Assembly: GCF_021155775.2 (NCBI RefSeq)
Contig: NC_060238.1
Location: forward strand, 1,660,001-1,724,000
DNA length: 64,000 nt
Source of the DNA: Neodiprion pinetum
Taxonomy: Eukaryota > Arthropoda > Insecta > Hymenoptera > Diprionidae
Reading direction: 5' to 3'
Under the pieces are notes generated by a model. That model had not been told where the DNA came from. It saw nothing but the letters and a program-made list of their open reading frames with translations, and did no database searches. This document shows positions 49,669 through 61,546 of this stretch, piece by piece (positions within the stretch are counted from its first letter, which is position 1; every line of letters starts with the position of its first letter). Position numbers and translations under genes: made by a program.

Positions 49669-51051
49669 GTACAACGATTAATTAGTCGCACGGTATAAAT
49701 ATTTACCCAACAAATTTCGGTGATATTAATCTACGTTTTGCGTGTGATCAACGGCCCGTAAACGCGCATTTCCCTTTCTCTGTCTCTCTCTCTCTCTTTT
49801 TATCTCCGTCTCTGTCCATCTTGGATTGGTTGGATCGCGTTTATGCTCCACGTCTAGGTACGATATGATGTAAATCAGCCGAGTATAGGAGAAAATTAAT
49901 CAAAGAGAAACAAGGCGGATGAAAAATTACGGGAAGGGTAAATTTTTGAAACATAAAATCCAGGCCTCGTGTTAAAAAAATAAATAAATGAATCGTACGA
50001 ACCTCGTTCTTGTCAATAGTTCGTTTGCACTTGCGTTAATAACAACGAAATAATCCGTTTCGAAAAACCTTTGTTTGCAAAGGACGGGAACCTTCGTTTC
50101 ATTTTGTTTTTTCGCTTCTTCGAAAAAATGAAGATCAATCTCGATGATATTTCTACTCGATTTTTCAGTGCCTGTCTTTGAAGTTTACGTTGATTGTACG
50201 AAATTTGTTGGTTTCAGGTTTCGTACGTCGGGTTAGACGGGGTTTTGTTTGTTGGGTTTTCGGGAAGTTCGCGGGGCAGAGTAAAGCTACCGACCGAATC
50301 ACTTGGGTTCATGAATATAAACGGTCGACGGTATATCCACGCAGCCGGACAGTCATAACCTCCCCTATTTTATGCATTATCCACGTACCTACCAACCTAT
50401 ACACGCGTCGATTGTACACGCGATGCACACGCAAACACGCAAGCATTTCCCAATCATTTCCGATAACAGTTATTACCTTCAATTTATCGAACAACGCTAA
50501 GACACTTGAGACGTATGTGCGTGGAAGTTACGATATCCAACCTCTGTACAAGGCATTCCGCGTCAAATCAGCAGCCCTTTTACTTCATCCCCTTGGATTT
50601 TAATCTTTTTCCAACGCGACGTTTTCATCGAACCAAAATGGCGATCCAAAATTTTTTCAAATTCTCCTTTCACACGGGTGAAACTTGTTGAAAAAAATCG
50701 CAAGAAACAATTTCGAAGACGTCCGTTTTTAACAATTTGAATCAACTCACACTGATTCTATGATGTAAAATATGATTTTTGAGCACAATAAAACCATCGG
50801 ATGCCAATGTTTACTTTTTTTCTGTTCACTAGTCTTTAATTTTTACTTGTAAAAATCTTTTCTATTTTCTTTGTTTTTTGTTTCTGATTGTTTGGATTTT
50901 TATCCGATTGCGTATTTTTTTCTTTTAAAAAGGTATTGAATTAATTTTGAAAGAAAAGAAAAAATAATCGTCAAAGAAAAAAGGCAATTAAAAAAGAACT
51001 GTTTCATTTTCGTCTTAACTAATGTATTGTCTGTTTTTGTTTTTGTTACAG

Positions 51052-51104
51052 GTGAGTTGGAAATTCGATTATCTCTGTACCTCAAGCATCGCGAACTTAT
51101 AACG
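51052..51104 (+). CDS. Internal coding exon of the unidentified secreted/membrane gene, partial
   Basis: The 53-bp exon is framed by near-ideal splice signals. There is a branch-like CTTAACTAAT at 51014-51023, a T-rich tract, the acceptor ttgttacag|GT and the donor ACG|gtgagt. Entered in phase 1 it reads (G)ELEIRLSLYLKHRELIT and leaves in phase 0. Phase 0 entry hits a stop just before the donor and phase 2 hits one at once, so phase 1 is the only usable frame. Both upstream signal-peptide exons (19138 and 49602) supply phase 1. With either, the charged peptide would follow directly after the signal peptide. No family can be named from 17 residues. Confidence 0.55.
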
Positions 51105-52440
51105 GTGAGTCAAATTTATTGCATGCACGAAAGATGAAAAGAAAATTGATTTCCAACGTTGAAGGAAAAAATGGGTATTTTTTTAATACCTATTTTGACA
51201 TTGATCGTTTTTGTCTTTCTTCTGATTTGATTTGAGTGTTGGACCGGATTAGGGTGGTGAAACAAAAATTAACTTTGAGCATGTACAATTTTCTCTACGC
51301 CATCTAGCGGGGATTACGTCGCGCGTGACGTCATAAGGGAGAAACAGCTCGACGCCCCTCGTCGAGGCTTTAACCTTAAGTCTGAAATTAAGAGCGGAAG
51401 CAGTTTTCCTCGCAAGGGAGAACGATGCAGTCTGCGGGTTGAAAATTGTTCTTTTTTTTTTTACCCATGCTGTTGAGATATTTATTTTTTTTATCTATTT
51501 CTTCCACCGGATTGTTGTTTGTTTTTTTTTTTTTACATTCTCTCCTATAAAAGACGAAACGGAAACTTATACAGGGGGTAAATTTATTGTTAGTTACTTG
51601 TTCGCAGTTCTCATATAATTCTTATATCTTAATAGAATAAATTTGCATGATTTTTGAGGGATAAAATGAAATCATTGCGGCTATAGGAAGTATAATTAGT
51701 CATAATTTTTTACGTCTTATACCCCGACCTGTATAGAGTTGTTTCGTTTCATTTTCATTCCTAAACAATCGGTTTTTTGTCGGATGGTTAATTTCAACCC
51801 TTTTTTCTACCTTGAAAATGGAGGTAAAATTTACGGGTACGCTGAACTGTCCGAATACCGATTTCGTTTGTTATTCACGACGTTGATTAATTAACAGGGT
51901 TACCAGGTAACATCGTTGTTTCTGGTGTATCGGAACTCGTTTGAATAATTTGATTTACCGTAAAGGCATTGGAAACTTGAGATTAAATTGGGAGCAGAAA
52001 ACCGAGAGAATAAAAAAAAAAAAATTTAGAAACAAAGTAGAAAAAGGTAAACCTTGTTGTTGCCCTAATTACCTAAGGCTCGAAAAAAAATTGGACGAAA
52101 AAACATTCCAACTGTAAATTATACGAGCCTCTAAAAGCGTAAATTGTTTGCACGTTACTCGAACTGGAAAACGCACGGTAATTTTTTTGCGAAAAAAAAA
52201 AAACCATCCAAGGCCCACTGAAACATCTACGTAATACGCTCGCATTATATTCTCAGAAGCCTCGTTCGAAAACACGAAAGGGCGCAATTTGCTTGTTACG
52301 ATTTTTCAGAAATCCTTTCAAACTAATCAGAATTATGCTCTTATTACTCAACTGAGCAGGAATTTGGACGGTACGATTGTTGAAATAATTTTCGAAATCG
52401 AGAAAGGAAACGAAGAAAATTAAATCTATGGTGTGAAAAA

Positions 52441-52600
52441 AACAAAACAACCCGGAAAAACAGTTTTTTCATCGTCATGAAAAGGAAAGAGTCCGCAGGT
52501 TTGTCCGACATCGTTCGATTGTAAAATATTGTGCAAGTTTTAGATTTTTTCGGACTCTAGTGATTCGAAAATTTAAAGATTCGTTGAAACTCGAAAAAGT
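52441..52600. repeat. Dispersed repeat family 2, copy 2
   Basis: Ordered similarity to 21334-21690: AAACAACCCGGAAAAACAG, CGTCATGAAAAGGAAAGAGTC, TTTGTCCGACAT, then CGATTGTAAAATATTGTG and CGGACTCTAGTGATTCGAAA. It is shorter than copy 1 because the middle block is absent. Confidence 0.55.
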
Positions 52601-53625
52601 GATTCTCGACCGAAACCAATGCTTATCTCACATCGCCGAAGGTGTGATGTGAATCGATAAAAAAAAAAAAAAACCTGTGCAAAAACGTTTTTCATCGCTT
52701 TTGCAAGATTTCTAATATTTTTCTTTTTCTTTTTTTCTTTCTCTCATCCCTGCAAAGTGTACCTTGTATATCTACAGCGTGAAAAATCATCCCTGTCACT
52801 CTGCCTCCTCGATCCTGCTTATCCACCCCCTCCAACTTTTCTCTTCCCACCTTCTCCCCCCCTCTGCCGATTTCGAAAGGTCGGCGAGGGGCAGATAGGA
52901 TCTGGCTACAAGGGTGGCGAGGGGGTCGCTCGAAATACCTCGTGTAGGTATAACGGTATTCATTCGCACAGATAGCATCGCTTGTTAAACCTACTTCCGC
53001 CCTCCGCCCCTCGCCCTCCCCCACACCCGCCGCTCGATTCGCCGCGTGCTTTTCGCGGTAGCGTCGCCGTGTAAAGCTTCTATATTTACTCCGCTACCAG
53101 GTATTTTTATCCCGAAAATCGAGGATCCGTGGCTTTCGCACCATTTTATTTATTTATTTGTTTATTTATTTTTTCAAGTAAACCGCCCAAAAATTTTTGT
53201 ATAATTTCTTAGATTTTCAATTTGGCCACCGACTTTTTTGGTTTACCGAGGGAGTGTTTGCGTGTGTGTGTTTTTTTTTATCCATTTCTTATTAGAATGT
53301 AAGATTCATTCAAATTCGGATTACGGTGGAAAAATTTAACCGACTCAATCGAATTTTACGCACTAGTTGCGTAACGTACCATTTCCCACATTCTTCCGGA
53401 TCACGGTAAATGGCATTAAACATTCGCGGCGAGTCTCCGGATTCTACCTATTCAACAACACGTCGCGCAAAGTAGACCCAGGAGGAGTACCCTCGTATCC
53501 TGCAACCCTGCGCAGGTGCTGCACACTATTTACACGCACGCGTTGAAGGAACAGCCGACGCGAGGATTGCGACGCTGAGTGAAAATTGTATGCATCTGTG
53601 TATATAAATACTGTCGAGGGTTGCG

Positions 53626-53668
53626 GAGGGTTCAGGGTTCAGGGTTGAGGGTTCGGAGCTGAGGGTTC
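53626..53668. repeat. Short GGTTCAGG-type minisatellite
   Basis: Five to six imperfect copies of a 7-8-bp GGGTTCA/GGGTTGA unit. It is not the insect telomere repeat TTAGG. Confidence 0.75.
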
Positions 53669-54782
53669 GTTCCCTTTGAAGCTGCGCTGCTGCTCCTGGT
53701 GCTCCGCGTTATAAATTATTACGATGAAAATTGCTGAGGGAACCTGCAGAGAGAGTGAGAGAGAGAGAAGATAGCGCGTGGGCTTCTCGACCCCCAACCG
53801 ATGATGCCGTGCTCTGGAATTCCTGCGCGTTTTTTACATCCCTTTTCCTCCCTTTAATTCCCACTGATCCGCCTTTGCATCGCGGCGTTGAAATACGAAC
53901 TCGACGTGCCGTTTGTTCTTTATTGTTTTTTCGATATGTTTTTGTTTTCAGTATTTTTACGTGTTTCCCTTTTGTAGAAAATTTATTTATTTCTGTTTTT
54001 TTTTTTTTTTTTCATTTCTGTTGCAACGACAGAAACGCGTTTTATTAGATGTATATTATTTTTTTTCTCTCTCTTTCGATTGCGTTGTTTTATTTTCATA
54101 CTTTTTCCCGGCAAATGAATTTTCTCTCTGTAACACGAATACGTGGTTAACAGTTGTAACGACGACGAAGCTGAATATTGAAAATATTTGTTAAAGAGTT
54201 TTTATCGCGGTTGTTTTTCTTCTTGTTGAATGAGAGTATTTCGGTTTTTCTATTCATCGATTATACTTACGAGAAATACGAATCGTTGGGAAAAAGTGGT
54301 GGTAAGAGTTCGAAGTGATAGGAAAATACGTGAAAGGAAAGGAAAAGAAAAGAAGGAGGTAGGAATTTTAAAGCTTCAACGTTACGACAGCATTAACTTT
54401 ATCGCTTCTTCTTTCCGTCGTTTCTTCATGACTTATATGTGTACATAGATACTGAAAATTATCATATATACAAGTTTTCCGTACCGTGGATACATGCATA
54501 TATATATACGTGTATAATACCGTGCGCAAAGTTAGTCGATTCGATATTGAGAGTCACGCGAAATACTCATGATCACCGTATAGGTAGAGTTACGTGGGTG
54601 ATACAGGTACCTATGTTAGATTGTATACGGAGAGACTTGGGCAAGGGGAAAAAAAAATCGTCATTGCGAGGGGAAAACAAAAATGAAGAAGAAATTGAGC
54701 AACAATCACGTATTTCGAGAAATTGAATTTCGATCTCGATTATAGTACGAAAAACGATGAAAATACAACAAAGACGAGCTGT

Positions 54783-54835
54783 TTCATCGGCCATGTTGAA
54801 TCTTGGAAATCTGATTTCAGATTCGTAAACAACGA
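54783..54835. repeat. Fragment of the TTAA-bordered dispersed repeat family
   Basis: TGATTTCAGATTCGTAAACA and GGCCATGTTGAATCTTGGAA resemble GAGTTCAGATTCGTAATCAG and the CGCCATTTGGAATTTTTTAA stretch of the 61380 copy. It is short and diverged. Confidence 0.4.
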
Positions 54836-57800
54836 TTCCGGAAACCACAGATTACCATCCTGTTAGAAAGATTTACTCGGTAGAATAACGTGTGACTCAA
54901 AGGTTTAAGGGATCTCAATTTACAGTTGCCCCTTTCTTTCCCTAACCGCTTCTTCTCCATCCCTATAAAACCCAGCAGGAATAATAACAACCCAGCTGGC
55001 TGATTTAATTATCGCGCGAGCAGCAACAGCACCACCGCCATCACCGCCGACACCGAGAATCGTGACCTACTATAATAACTAACGCGCCTCGAACATGCGA
55101 CTTTTAATTGAAGTTTAACGCACGCCGATTGGTATGCATTTTACCTGAAATTGGATTATATTAATAACGTGTGTGGGCGTGTTTTATTTTTATTACCATC
55201 GAGTTTGAATTTTTTTTTTTTTTTTGATTTCCCAACTTTTACTTTCTCTCACTTTGTCCTTTTTTTTTTTATTTATAGCTGAAATTCGGCTTTATTGTTC
55301 TCGTTTATACAATTTTCGAAAAACATTTGTCGCCGCATAGGCTTATTTCTTTGCTTTTTTCGTTCGCACTGACAAAGTTTTTTTTTCCTCCATTGCTTTT
55401 TCATGTTTTTATTTTTCGTTTTTCATTCAAGAAAGTGTAACCTAACTACCTTTCGAAAACAATGAGAAAGACGAACGAGATGAACGAGAAAAAAAAAAAC
55501 CTTTGAGCCTTACAGGATGCCGATTACCTTAGCACTGATTTAAAAAAGTTCATTTCTTGTCCTGGAATCCTGCCTCAAGCGGACAGCTGTTGTAAAGTTG
55601 ATATCCTCAGGATATAAACGTCCAGAAGCGTTTGAAAAGTTTTTTTTTCCCTTAGAATTGATTTCTCCAAGCTCTTTTTCCACTAATTGGACCTTTGAGA
55701 ATTCAAACAAACGAAAAAAAAAACAACACGATTAAAACATCGTGATATCAATGCCTGAAAAACTAGCCCTCTGTTTTGTGGCTGGATTTTTCGAATTATT
55801 GATTCTACGATTTTTCAAAATTCGGTCAAAATTTAGTCAAAAATTACTGAATGATAATATAAAAAAAAAAAAAAAAATACATATATGTATTACAACGAAG
55901 ACAAAAGAGAGAAGTGTGAAAGATTGTTGGAAATAATCCCTCACACGCACAAACAGATAAAACTTTAGAGGAAAGACTCATTAAAGTAGAAAAAAAAAAA
56001 CAAAAAACTTAAACGTAAACGAATAAAAAACTGAAAAAGATAATAAGTGTTAGGAAAGTTTTGGGTGAAAAAGCGAGGCGAGCGAAGAAGATGAAAGAAA
56101 AGCATTCGCGGTTTGCTGGAAAACTACTAACTCGGATAACGAGGAGGGAGCAGTTTTTATAATATACCTCGAGGTTCTTTTCTCGTCCACGCGATACCTG
56201 CGAATGAAGAGATAAAAAGTAAAAACAGACGGAAACAGAGAAGGTTGAAAATAGAAAACATCTTGGGGGCGAAAAGTTTTCGCGCCTATCTCTTTCCCTG
56301 CACCCTCGTGCCGACCAAAATAAGGGATTTAACCCCGTGGCTTAACTTTGGACTAGTGACGGATCGACTCCGTTTAAGGGTGAAGAGGACGTTGAGGAAT
56401 TCGCAGTAGTAGTGATTTTGCTATACGGTTCTCAAACATTTTCATTTTTTACTTTTCATCAGCTTTCGTGATACGAGAAAAGTGTTGGTTTCTATGGAAA
56501 GTCACATTTTCCAAATTCTACAATCCGGAAAATAGGTTTTTAGAAAAATGTCTGTCTGGCCGAAAAAACTCTCGCGATGACCTCGGAAATGGCTGGATGA
56601 AAATATATAAAACTTACAGGATTTTACAATTAAACGATGGGCGTGAAAAATTTTCCTCCTAGAGTAGAAAAAAAAAAAACAACTTGAATTCTCGTTATAC
56701 AAACAGCAGTGAAACTTCGATTGCAGCGTCGATTCCAATTTACTTGAATCTTCTAGTAAATAACCATGCAACGAATCAATTTTTTTCTCAATCCCACAAA
56801 GTAAATATATATATATGCCCGATTCCGGTAAATATTGGACAGCTTTTCGTACATCGGTACCAATGCGTCGATATGTGATAACAGAAATTACGGAAAGAAC
56901 TTTCGCGTTGCGTAACCGCGTGTCTATCATAACCACACGCGTTAAAACATCGTATTGATGAAATTCTTTCTATAATTAATCGAAAGACGAGAAGCATGTC
57001 ACGTTCATCTTTTTCGTAAGGCAGCGTAATCGAACATATCTACAAATTGGAGTACATATTTAAAATATGTATCGACGAGTACAGAATTGATTCCTGGCTA
57101 GTCAGGATTCGATGTATCATTAATAATTGGCTCGTCATCCATTTCCTTATTTCTTTCTTCGATTTCTTTTCACACGCAATCTTTGCCTTATTTATCATCG
57201 TTATATTCGATCTTCGATACCAAAATGCAGGCTGAGATATTAGTGATTTTTTTTTTCCATCTCAAAATGTTCAAAAATGCTTTACACTCACCCGATTAAT
57301 TACGGTTCGAAACTGAAAGCTGTCGGGAATAATTTCTCTCGCAAGTCTGCCTCGGAATATTCCGTCATTCGGAAATCATTCTTCGGCAATTTTTGTCGGC
57401 GCGAGAAGAAACTTCTTTACTTTACAAAGATAACTCGACAGTAAAAATGTATGAAAAAAATTAAATTTGAAGGAAAATTTAAAACAGTAACGAGCATTTT
57501 TTGTCGAAAGTATACCCCTCCCCATTCTTTTCCCCTGCATCTCGGCGTTAGTTGTTATTTACTCGGAAGATGTAGAGGAGAATACAAGGTGGAAGAAGAA
57601 GAAAGAGAAAATAAATAAATAAATAATAATGGGAAGACGAAGGGGATTTTTCCGCTAAGAAAATATATTTCTCAGATACTTTGAGGATGTACTGGCTGTA
57701 CATTCTCAACCAAGAGTAAGTCGCGTCGACGATATTGAATACTTTGTGAGTTAAAAATCAGAGAAAAATTAAACACTGTAAAGGCGATGAGAAAATTTTA

Positions 57801-59639
57801 ATTGAATAATAATAATAATAATGATAATAACGACCAAGAGGTATCAATAAATTGTTTGAACAAAACGTTGTTCAACAAATTTTTAGGGAATATTTTTTTT
57901 TGTCACGTGAAATGAATTCTTTGATTTTTCTGAATACACGTGAATTAAAATTTTGAAACATGGAGGAAAAATCTTGAATTTTCTATAGGGTTTCGTAAAA
58001 ACGTTGTACGTTACAATCGAGAAGTTTCCGGGACATTGAACGAATAGTTTCGCAAACACAGTCTTTAGAAGTTTTCGAAAAAGGAAATTTCAACACAACG
58101 AGAAAATTCTTTAACAATTTATGTGCGTTTAGAAAAATCAACGAAGCCATTTCACATGACAAAACAGTGATCCCTAAAAATTTGTCTGATAATGTTTCGT
58201 TTAAGCAATTTATTGATGACTGTTCGGCATTATTGTTATTCAAGTTTAATTTTCTCATCGTCCGTATCGTTGATGATTTTTTTCCGATTTCAATCTGATT
58301 CGCAAATTATTCAATATCATCGACGAGACTCACTTTTGGTTGAGAATGTATAGCCAGCCAGTAGATTCTTGACGGTCATGCATTTGCATCGAATGTAAAT
58401 TCGCGCGGAATGGAAACGTGGAAAACTGTGAGAAAGGTATTATCCGAGTTGTATATTATGTGTCGTCCAATGTGCATAAGGAAGGAATTTAACGAGGAGG
58501 GGGGTGAAAGGGTGAAAAGGAAATGAGTAAATCGATGCATCGCAGGAGAGCTTGCAATATTGTTATCCCTGTACATACAAATCGCAGTCACGTATAAAGG
58601 CGTCGTCGTTTCAGTTCCAGATGTATATGACAAAAAGCTCCGATTCAATATCTTTTCTCTTCTTCTTTTATCCTTTGTCCCTCCTCTTACGGCTTGTTAA
58701 TGTCCGCGGTTTTCACCCCTCCGTATCATCTCGATGCTGAAACAGCTATGGAAAATATATTCTCACCTCACCTACGCAAGTTTTCCCCTTTATACGTGAG
58801 TTGTAAATATTTTAAACTCAAGCATCTTTCTCTCTTCAGGGAAATTAGACAACAACCGGCCATGTTTTTATTCTTGTCTTCTTTTTAAAAAATTTTTCTG
58901 CACACTTTGTGCCAACATCAAAGAAACGGTTGACGTGGTAAAATTGGGGATTACATTTTTCTTTTTTCGAATCTCGTTCAATTATTCTCTACTCTCTTTC
59001 TTTCTTTTCCTTTTTCCTTTTTTTTTTTCTCTCTGTGCAACGTGGGTAAATATATACATGTATATATGTATATAATAAGACATGTAACGCACCGGTAAAC
59101 GAGCACCGGAAAATCCCGATCCTGAATTTATTACGGCTTATCCTAAATGAGATTTTCGGATTCATTTCGCCTCGTCTCATCTCGTTGCTGCCTATTTCTG
59201 GCTTCTTTTCCCCTAGCGGTTAAAGCTTTGCCTCGTTTCGTTATGCCTCGTTTTGTTTCGTTCCATTTCTTATTCTTTTTCTCCCTGTCTGGTTATCTTT
59301 CCGTTTGTTTTTTTCTTTCTTGGTTTTCGTTTCTATTTCGTTCCGTCGAACGCGTATTACTGGCCGTGTTTTATCACTTTGGATAAATGAGAATCTTCCT
59401 ACTTATCGTCCGTGTGATGGGAAATTTTTTATCTTGGGTAAAATTCGTCAGGAAAAAAAAATTCATGAGTACGAATTACACAAGGTATACGTACAACGAA
59501 AGTTTAATTTAAAAAGTAAATATTTATTCCTGCGTTATCAATCGTCTTCGATCACAAGTTACCTACGAATTTCTATACGTAATTGGAACCAATTTTTTTT
59601 ATCGTTATTAATAAGTTTCATCGATTTTGACGAACTGAG

Positions 59640-59726
59640 ATCGTCGGGTTTTTGGATCTGGACATGGTTCCAGCTTTTATACAAGATTTCGGGATCGGGT
59701 CATGGGTGGAATTCCCTGCTGCCTGG
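59640..59726 (+). CDS. Candidate coding exon, phase 0 to phase 0
   Basis: An 87-nt open segment reads IVGFLDLDMVPAFIQDFGIG then SWVEFPAAW and ends at a strong donor, TGG|gtaaga. It is phase 0 at both ends, so it would join in frame after the exon at 51052-51104. The acceptor gaactgag|AT has a poor pyrimidine tract. An alternative is a start at the ATG at 59664. The peptide looks protein-like but fits no family I recognise. Confidence 0.25.
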
Positions 59727-61132
59727 GTAAGACTAGAGATTTGCGAGAGACGGGAGTTGCGATAATTTTGTGGAACCCTTTCCAACCTCTCCGACCGCAA
59801 CAAACGCCAGATATTCGGCACACCGGGTACGTAACGCTCACTTGCGAATCAACGCGCCACTCACCGTGTTGACGTAAATGTCGCCAAATCTCGTTGTTGG
59901 TAGGCGTGGGTGTGAAATTATTTCGAAACAACAACGAAGAGAGGAAGGATAATGCGACTGGTTCATTGGACAAGTAACGGGTAAGGAGACAAATGATTCA
60001 ATTCTACGAAGCGAGACGATCGATTCACCCTCCGGTTCACTTTTCTCAGTTTTTCGAATACGGTTTCTTTATTCATATGTTAGACACGCTGTAGTCAACG
60101 AAGAAAATTGATAAACCAAAAAAAGGTGGATCAAAATTCGTCGTACGAAACTAGAGAGGTTCGTTAAATTATAAATCAATTTCGTTTATTCGCTTTCCAA
60201 GTAGAAAGTAAGTCTGAGATTAAAAATGTAAATTCATGGAAAGCAAGCGGAATACAAAGTTGAACAGTTTTTTTTTTTTACGCCACAGAAGGTTCCCAAA
60301 GTTTTTAATTTCGGTGACCAGAGCACCGAGTCCCTCGCTTTTGAAGGTGGACCCCAATTATTTTGCGTATCGTGTAAGCACGAATACGTCCATTGGGCAA
60401 TGTAGAAAGCGGAAGAGAGCGAAAAGAGGGGAGAAAGAGTTCAGAGGTCAGCTTGTCTCTGCGGTGATGTTGGGGCGATTATCCAACTGGGAATTCCGTC
60501 CTTTCCCCGGTATTTCCGCTTCTTCTTTTAGAATTTTTTTTTTTTTTTTTATCTTCACCACATCCAAAAATCCCAACGAGGAAAACCCGATCCCCGTTTT
60601 ATTCTTCTTCGCCAATCCTGGCGCTGAAAAGGACGAGTGACTCTTGGAAAGTGGAAGGAATGATGCACGAATAAAGCGGCGCTCTTTCTTGCAGCCTGAA
60701 AACGCACTCCTCGTTATCCAGCCTCATTTTTCTGTCATTTTTTTTTTCCACCCTCACGCATTTCTGCAGCCCTTTACTTTCTCAAACCTTTTCGAATTTC
60801 TCAACACGAACGACGCTTTGGCAGCTGAATTTCGGAATCGAGTTTCCAAAACGATATTGGAATTATTTATGGAACAGTAGAAGATTATTATCGTTTCTTT
60901 TTGTTACCTTCGTGTCTTTCCATTGACGGGCTATAAGCTTCAATTATGTCTTTAACGTTTGCAATTTTTTTTTTTTTTTTGTTTAAAGTTTTTCAAACCT
61001 ATAGTTCGCAGAAGTATGAGCCGGGTAACATTTATCTTAGAAATGTGTATGTTTACATATAACCTGAGTTTATGTATTTTGTAGACCGCAAACCACGTGG
61101 CTATGTGCACACTGTCCAGAGCGAAGGAGGCG

Positions 61133-61168
61133 GAGAGAGAGAGAGAGAGAGAGAGAAAGAAAGAGAGA
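61133..61168. repeat. (GA)n microsatellite
   Basis: About 12 GA units followed by GAAA-type repeats. Confidence 0.9.
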
Positions 61169-61379
61169 CTTGCCGCAACTCATTTAAGACTAACCAAGTT
61201 AAACTTAACTTTGCGAATATCTGATTTTGCTTAAAACGGACACTACGGCCATCGAATAGTTAAACCATCTACAATATGTTATATCCTTATTCACGATCGT
61301 AAACGTGAAAATAGCACAGGGAAACAAGTGGTTGAAATTCGTACTTTTCCACGAAAAAAAGCATTTTCTGCCAATCTAC

Positions 61380-61546
61380 CATGAAAATTCGAATGCCAAT
61401 TTTTACACAAACTTGATACAAATAAAAAAGAATTATATCCGCCATTTGGAATTTTTTAATTTCGAGTTCAGATTCGTAATCAGCGACCCCATGAATGCAA
61501 AATTACAAGTGAATCGCATGCAAGGAAAAATGTATGCATGAAAGGG
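61380..61546. mobile_element. Dispersed repeat ending AAAGGG-TTAA, copy 2
   Basis: Matches the copy at 24165-24447 but is shorter, missing about 115 bp of the middle. It ends ATGAAAGGG followed by TTAA (61547-61550). The shared GTAATCAGCGACCCCA block is nearly identical, suggesting a fairly young family. Confidence 0.6.

Larger units (their letters stand above)
51105..59639. other. Non-coding stretch, probable intron
   Basis: About 8.5 kb with no recognised coding exon. It contains a copy of dispersed repeat family 2, a GGTTCAGG-type minisatellite (53626-53668), a fragment of the TTAA-bordered repeat family (54783-54835) and scattered A/T tracts. A chance acceptor/donor pair at 58744-58794 lacks a pyrimidine tract. 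Confidence 0.5.

Noticed and set aside
58744..58794. Acceptor/donor pair enclosing an open 50-nt segment
   Set aside because: The acceptor lacks a pyrimidine tract and the encoded peptide is too short to judge; likely chance.
60236..60640. 134-codon plus-strand frame
   Set aside because: It crosses two T tracts, has no domain or clear start context, and is not supported by splice signals.
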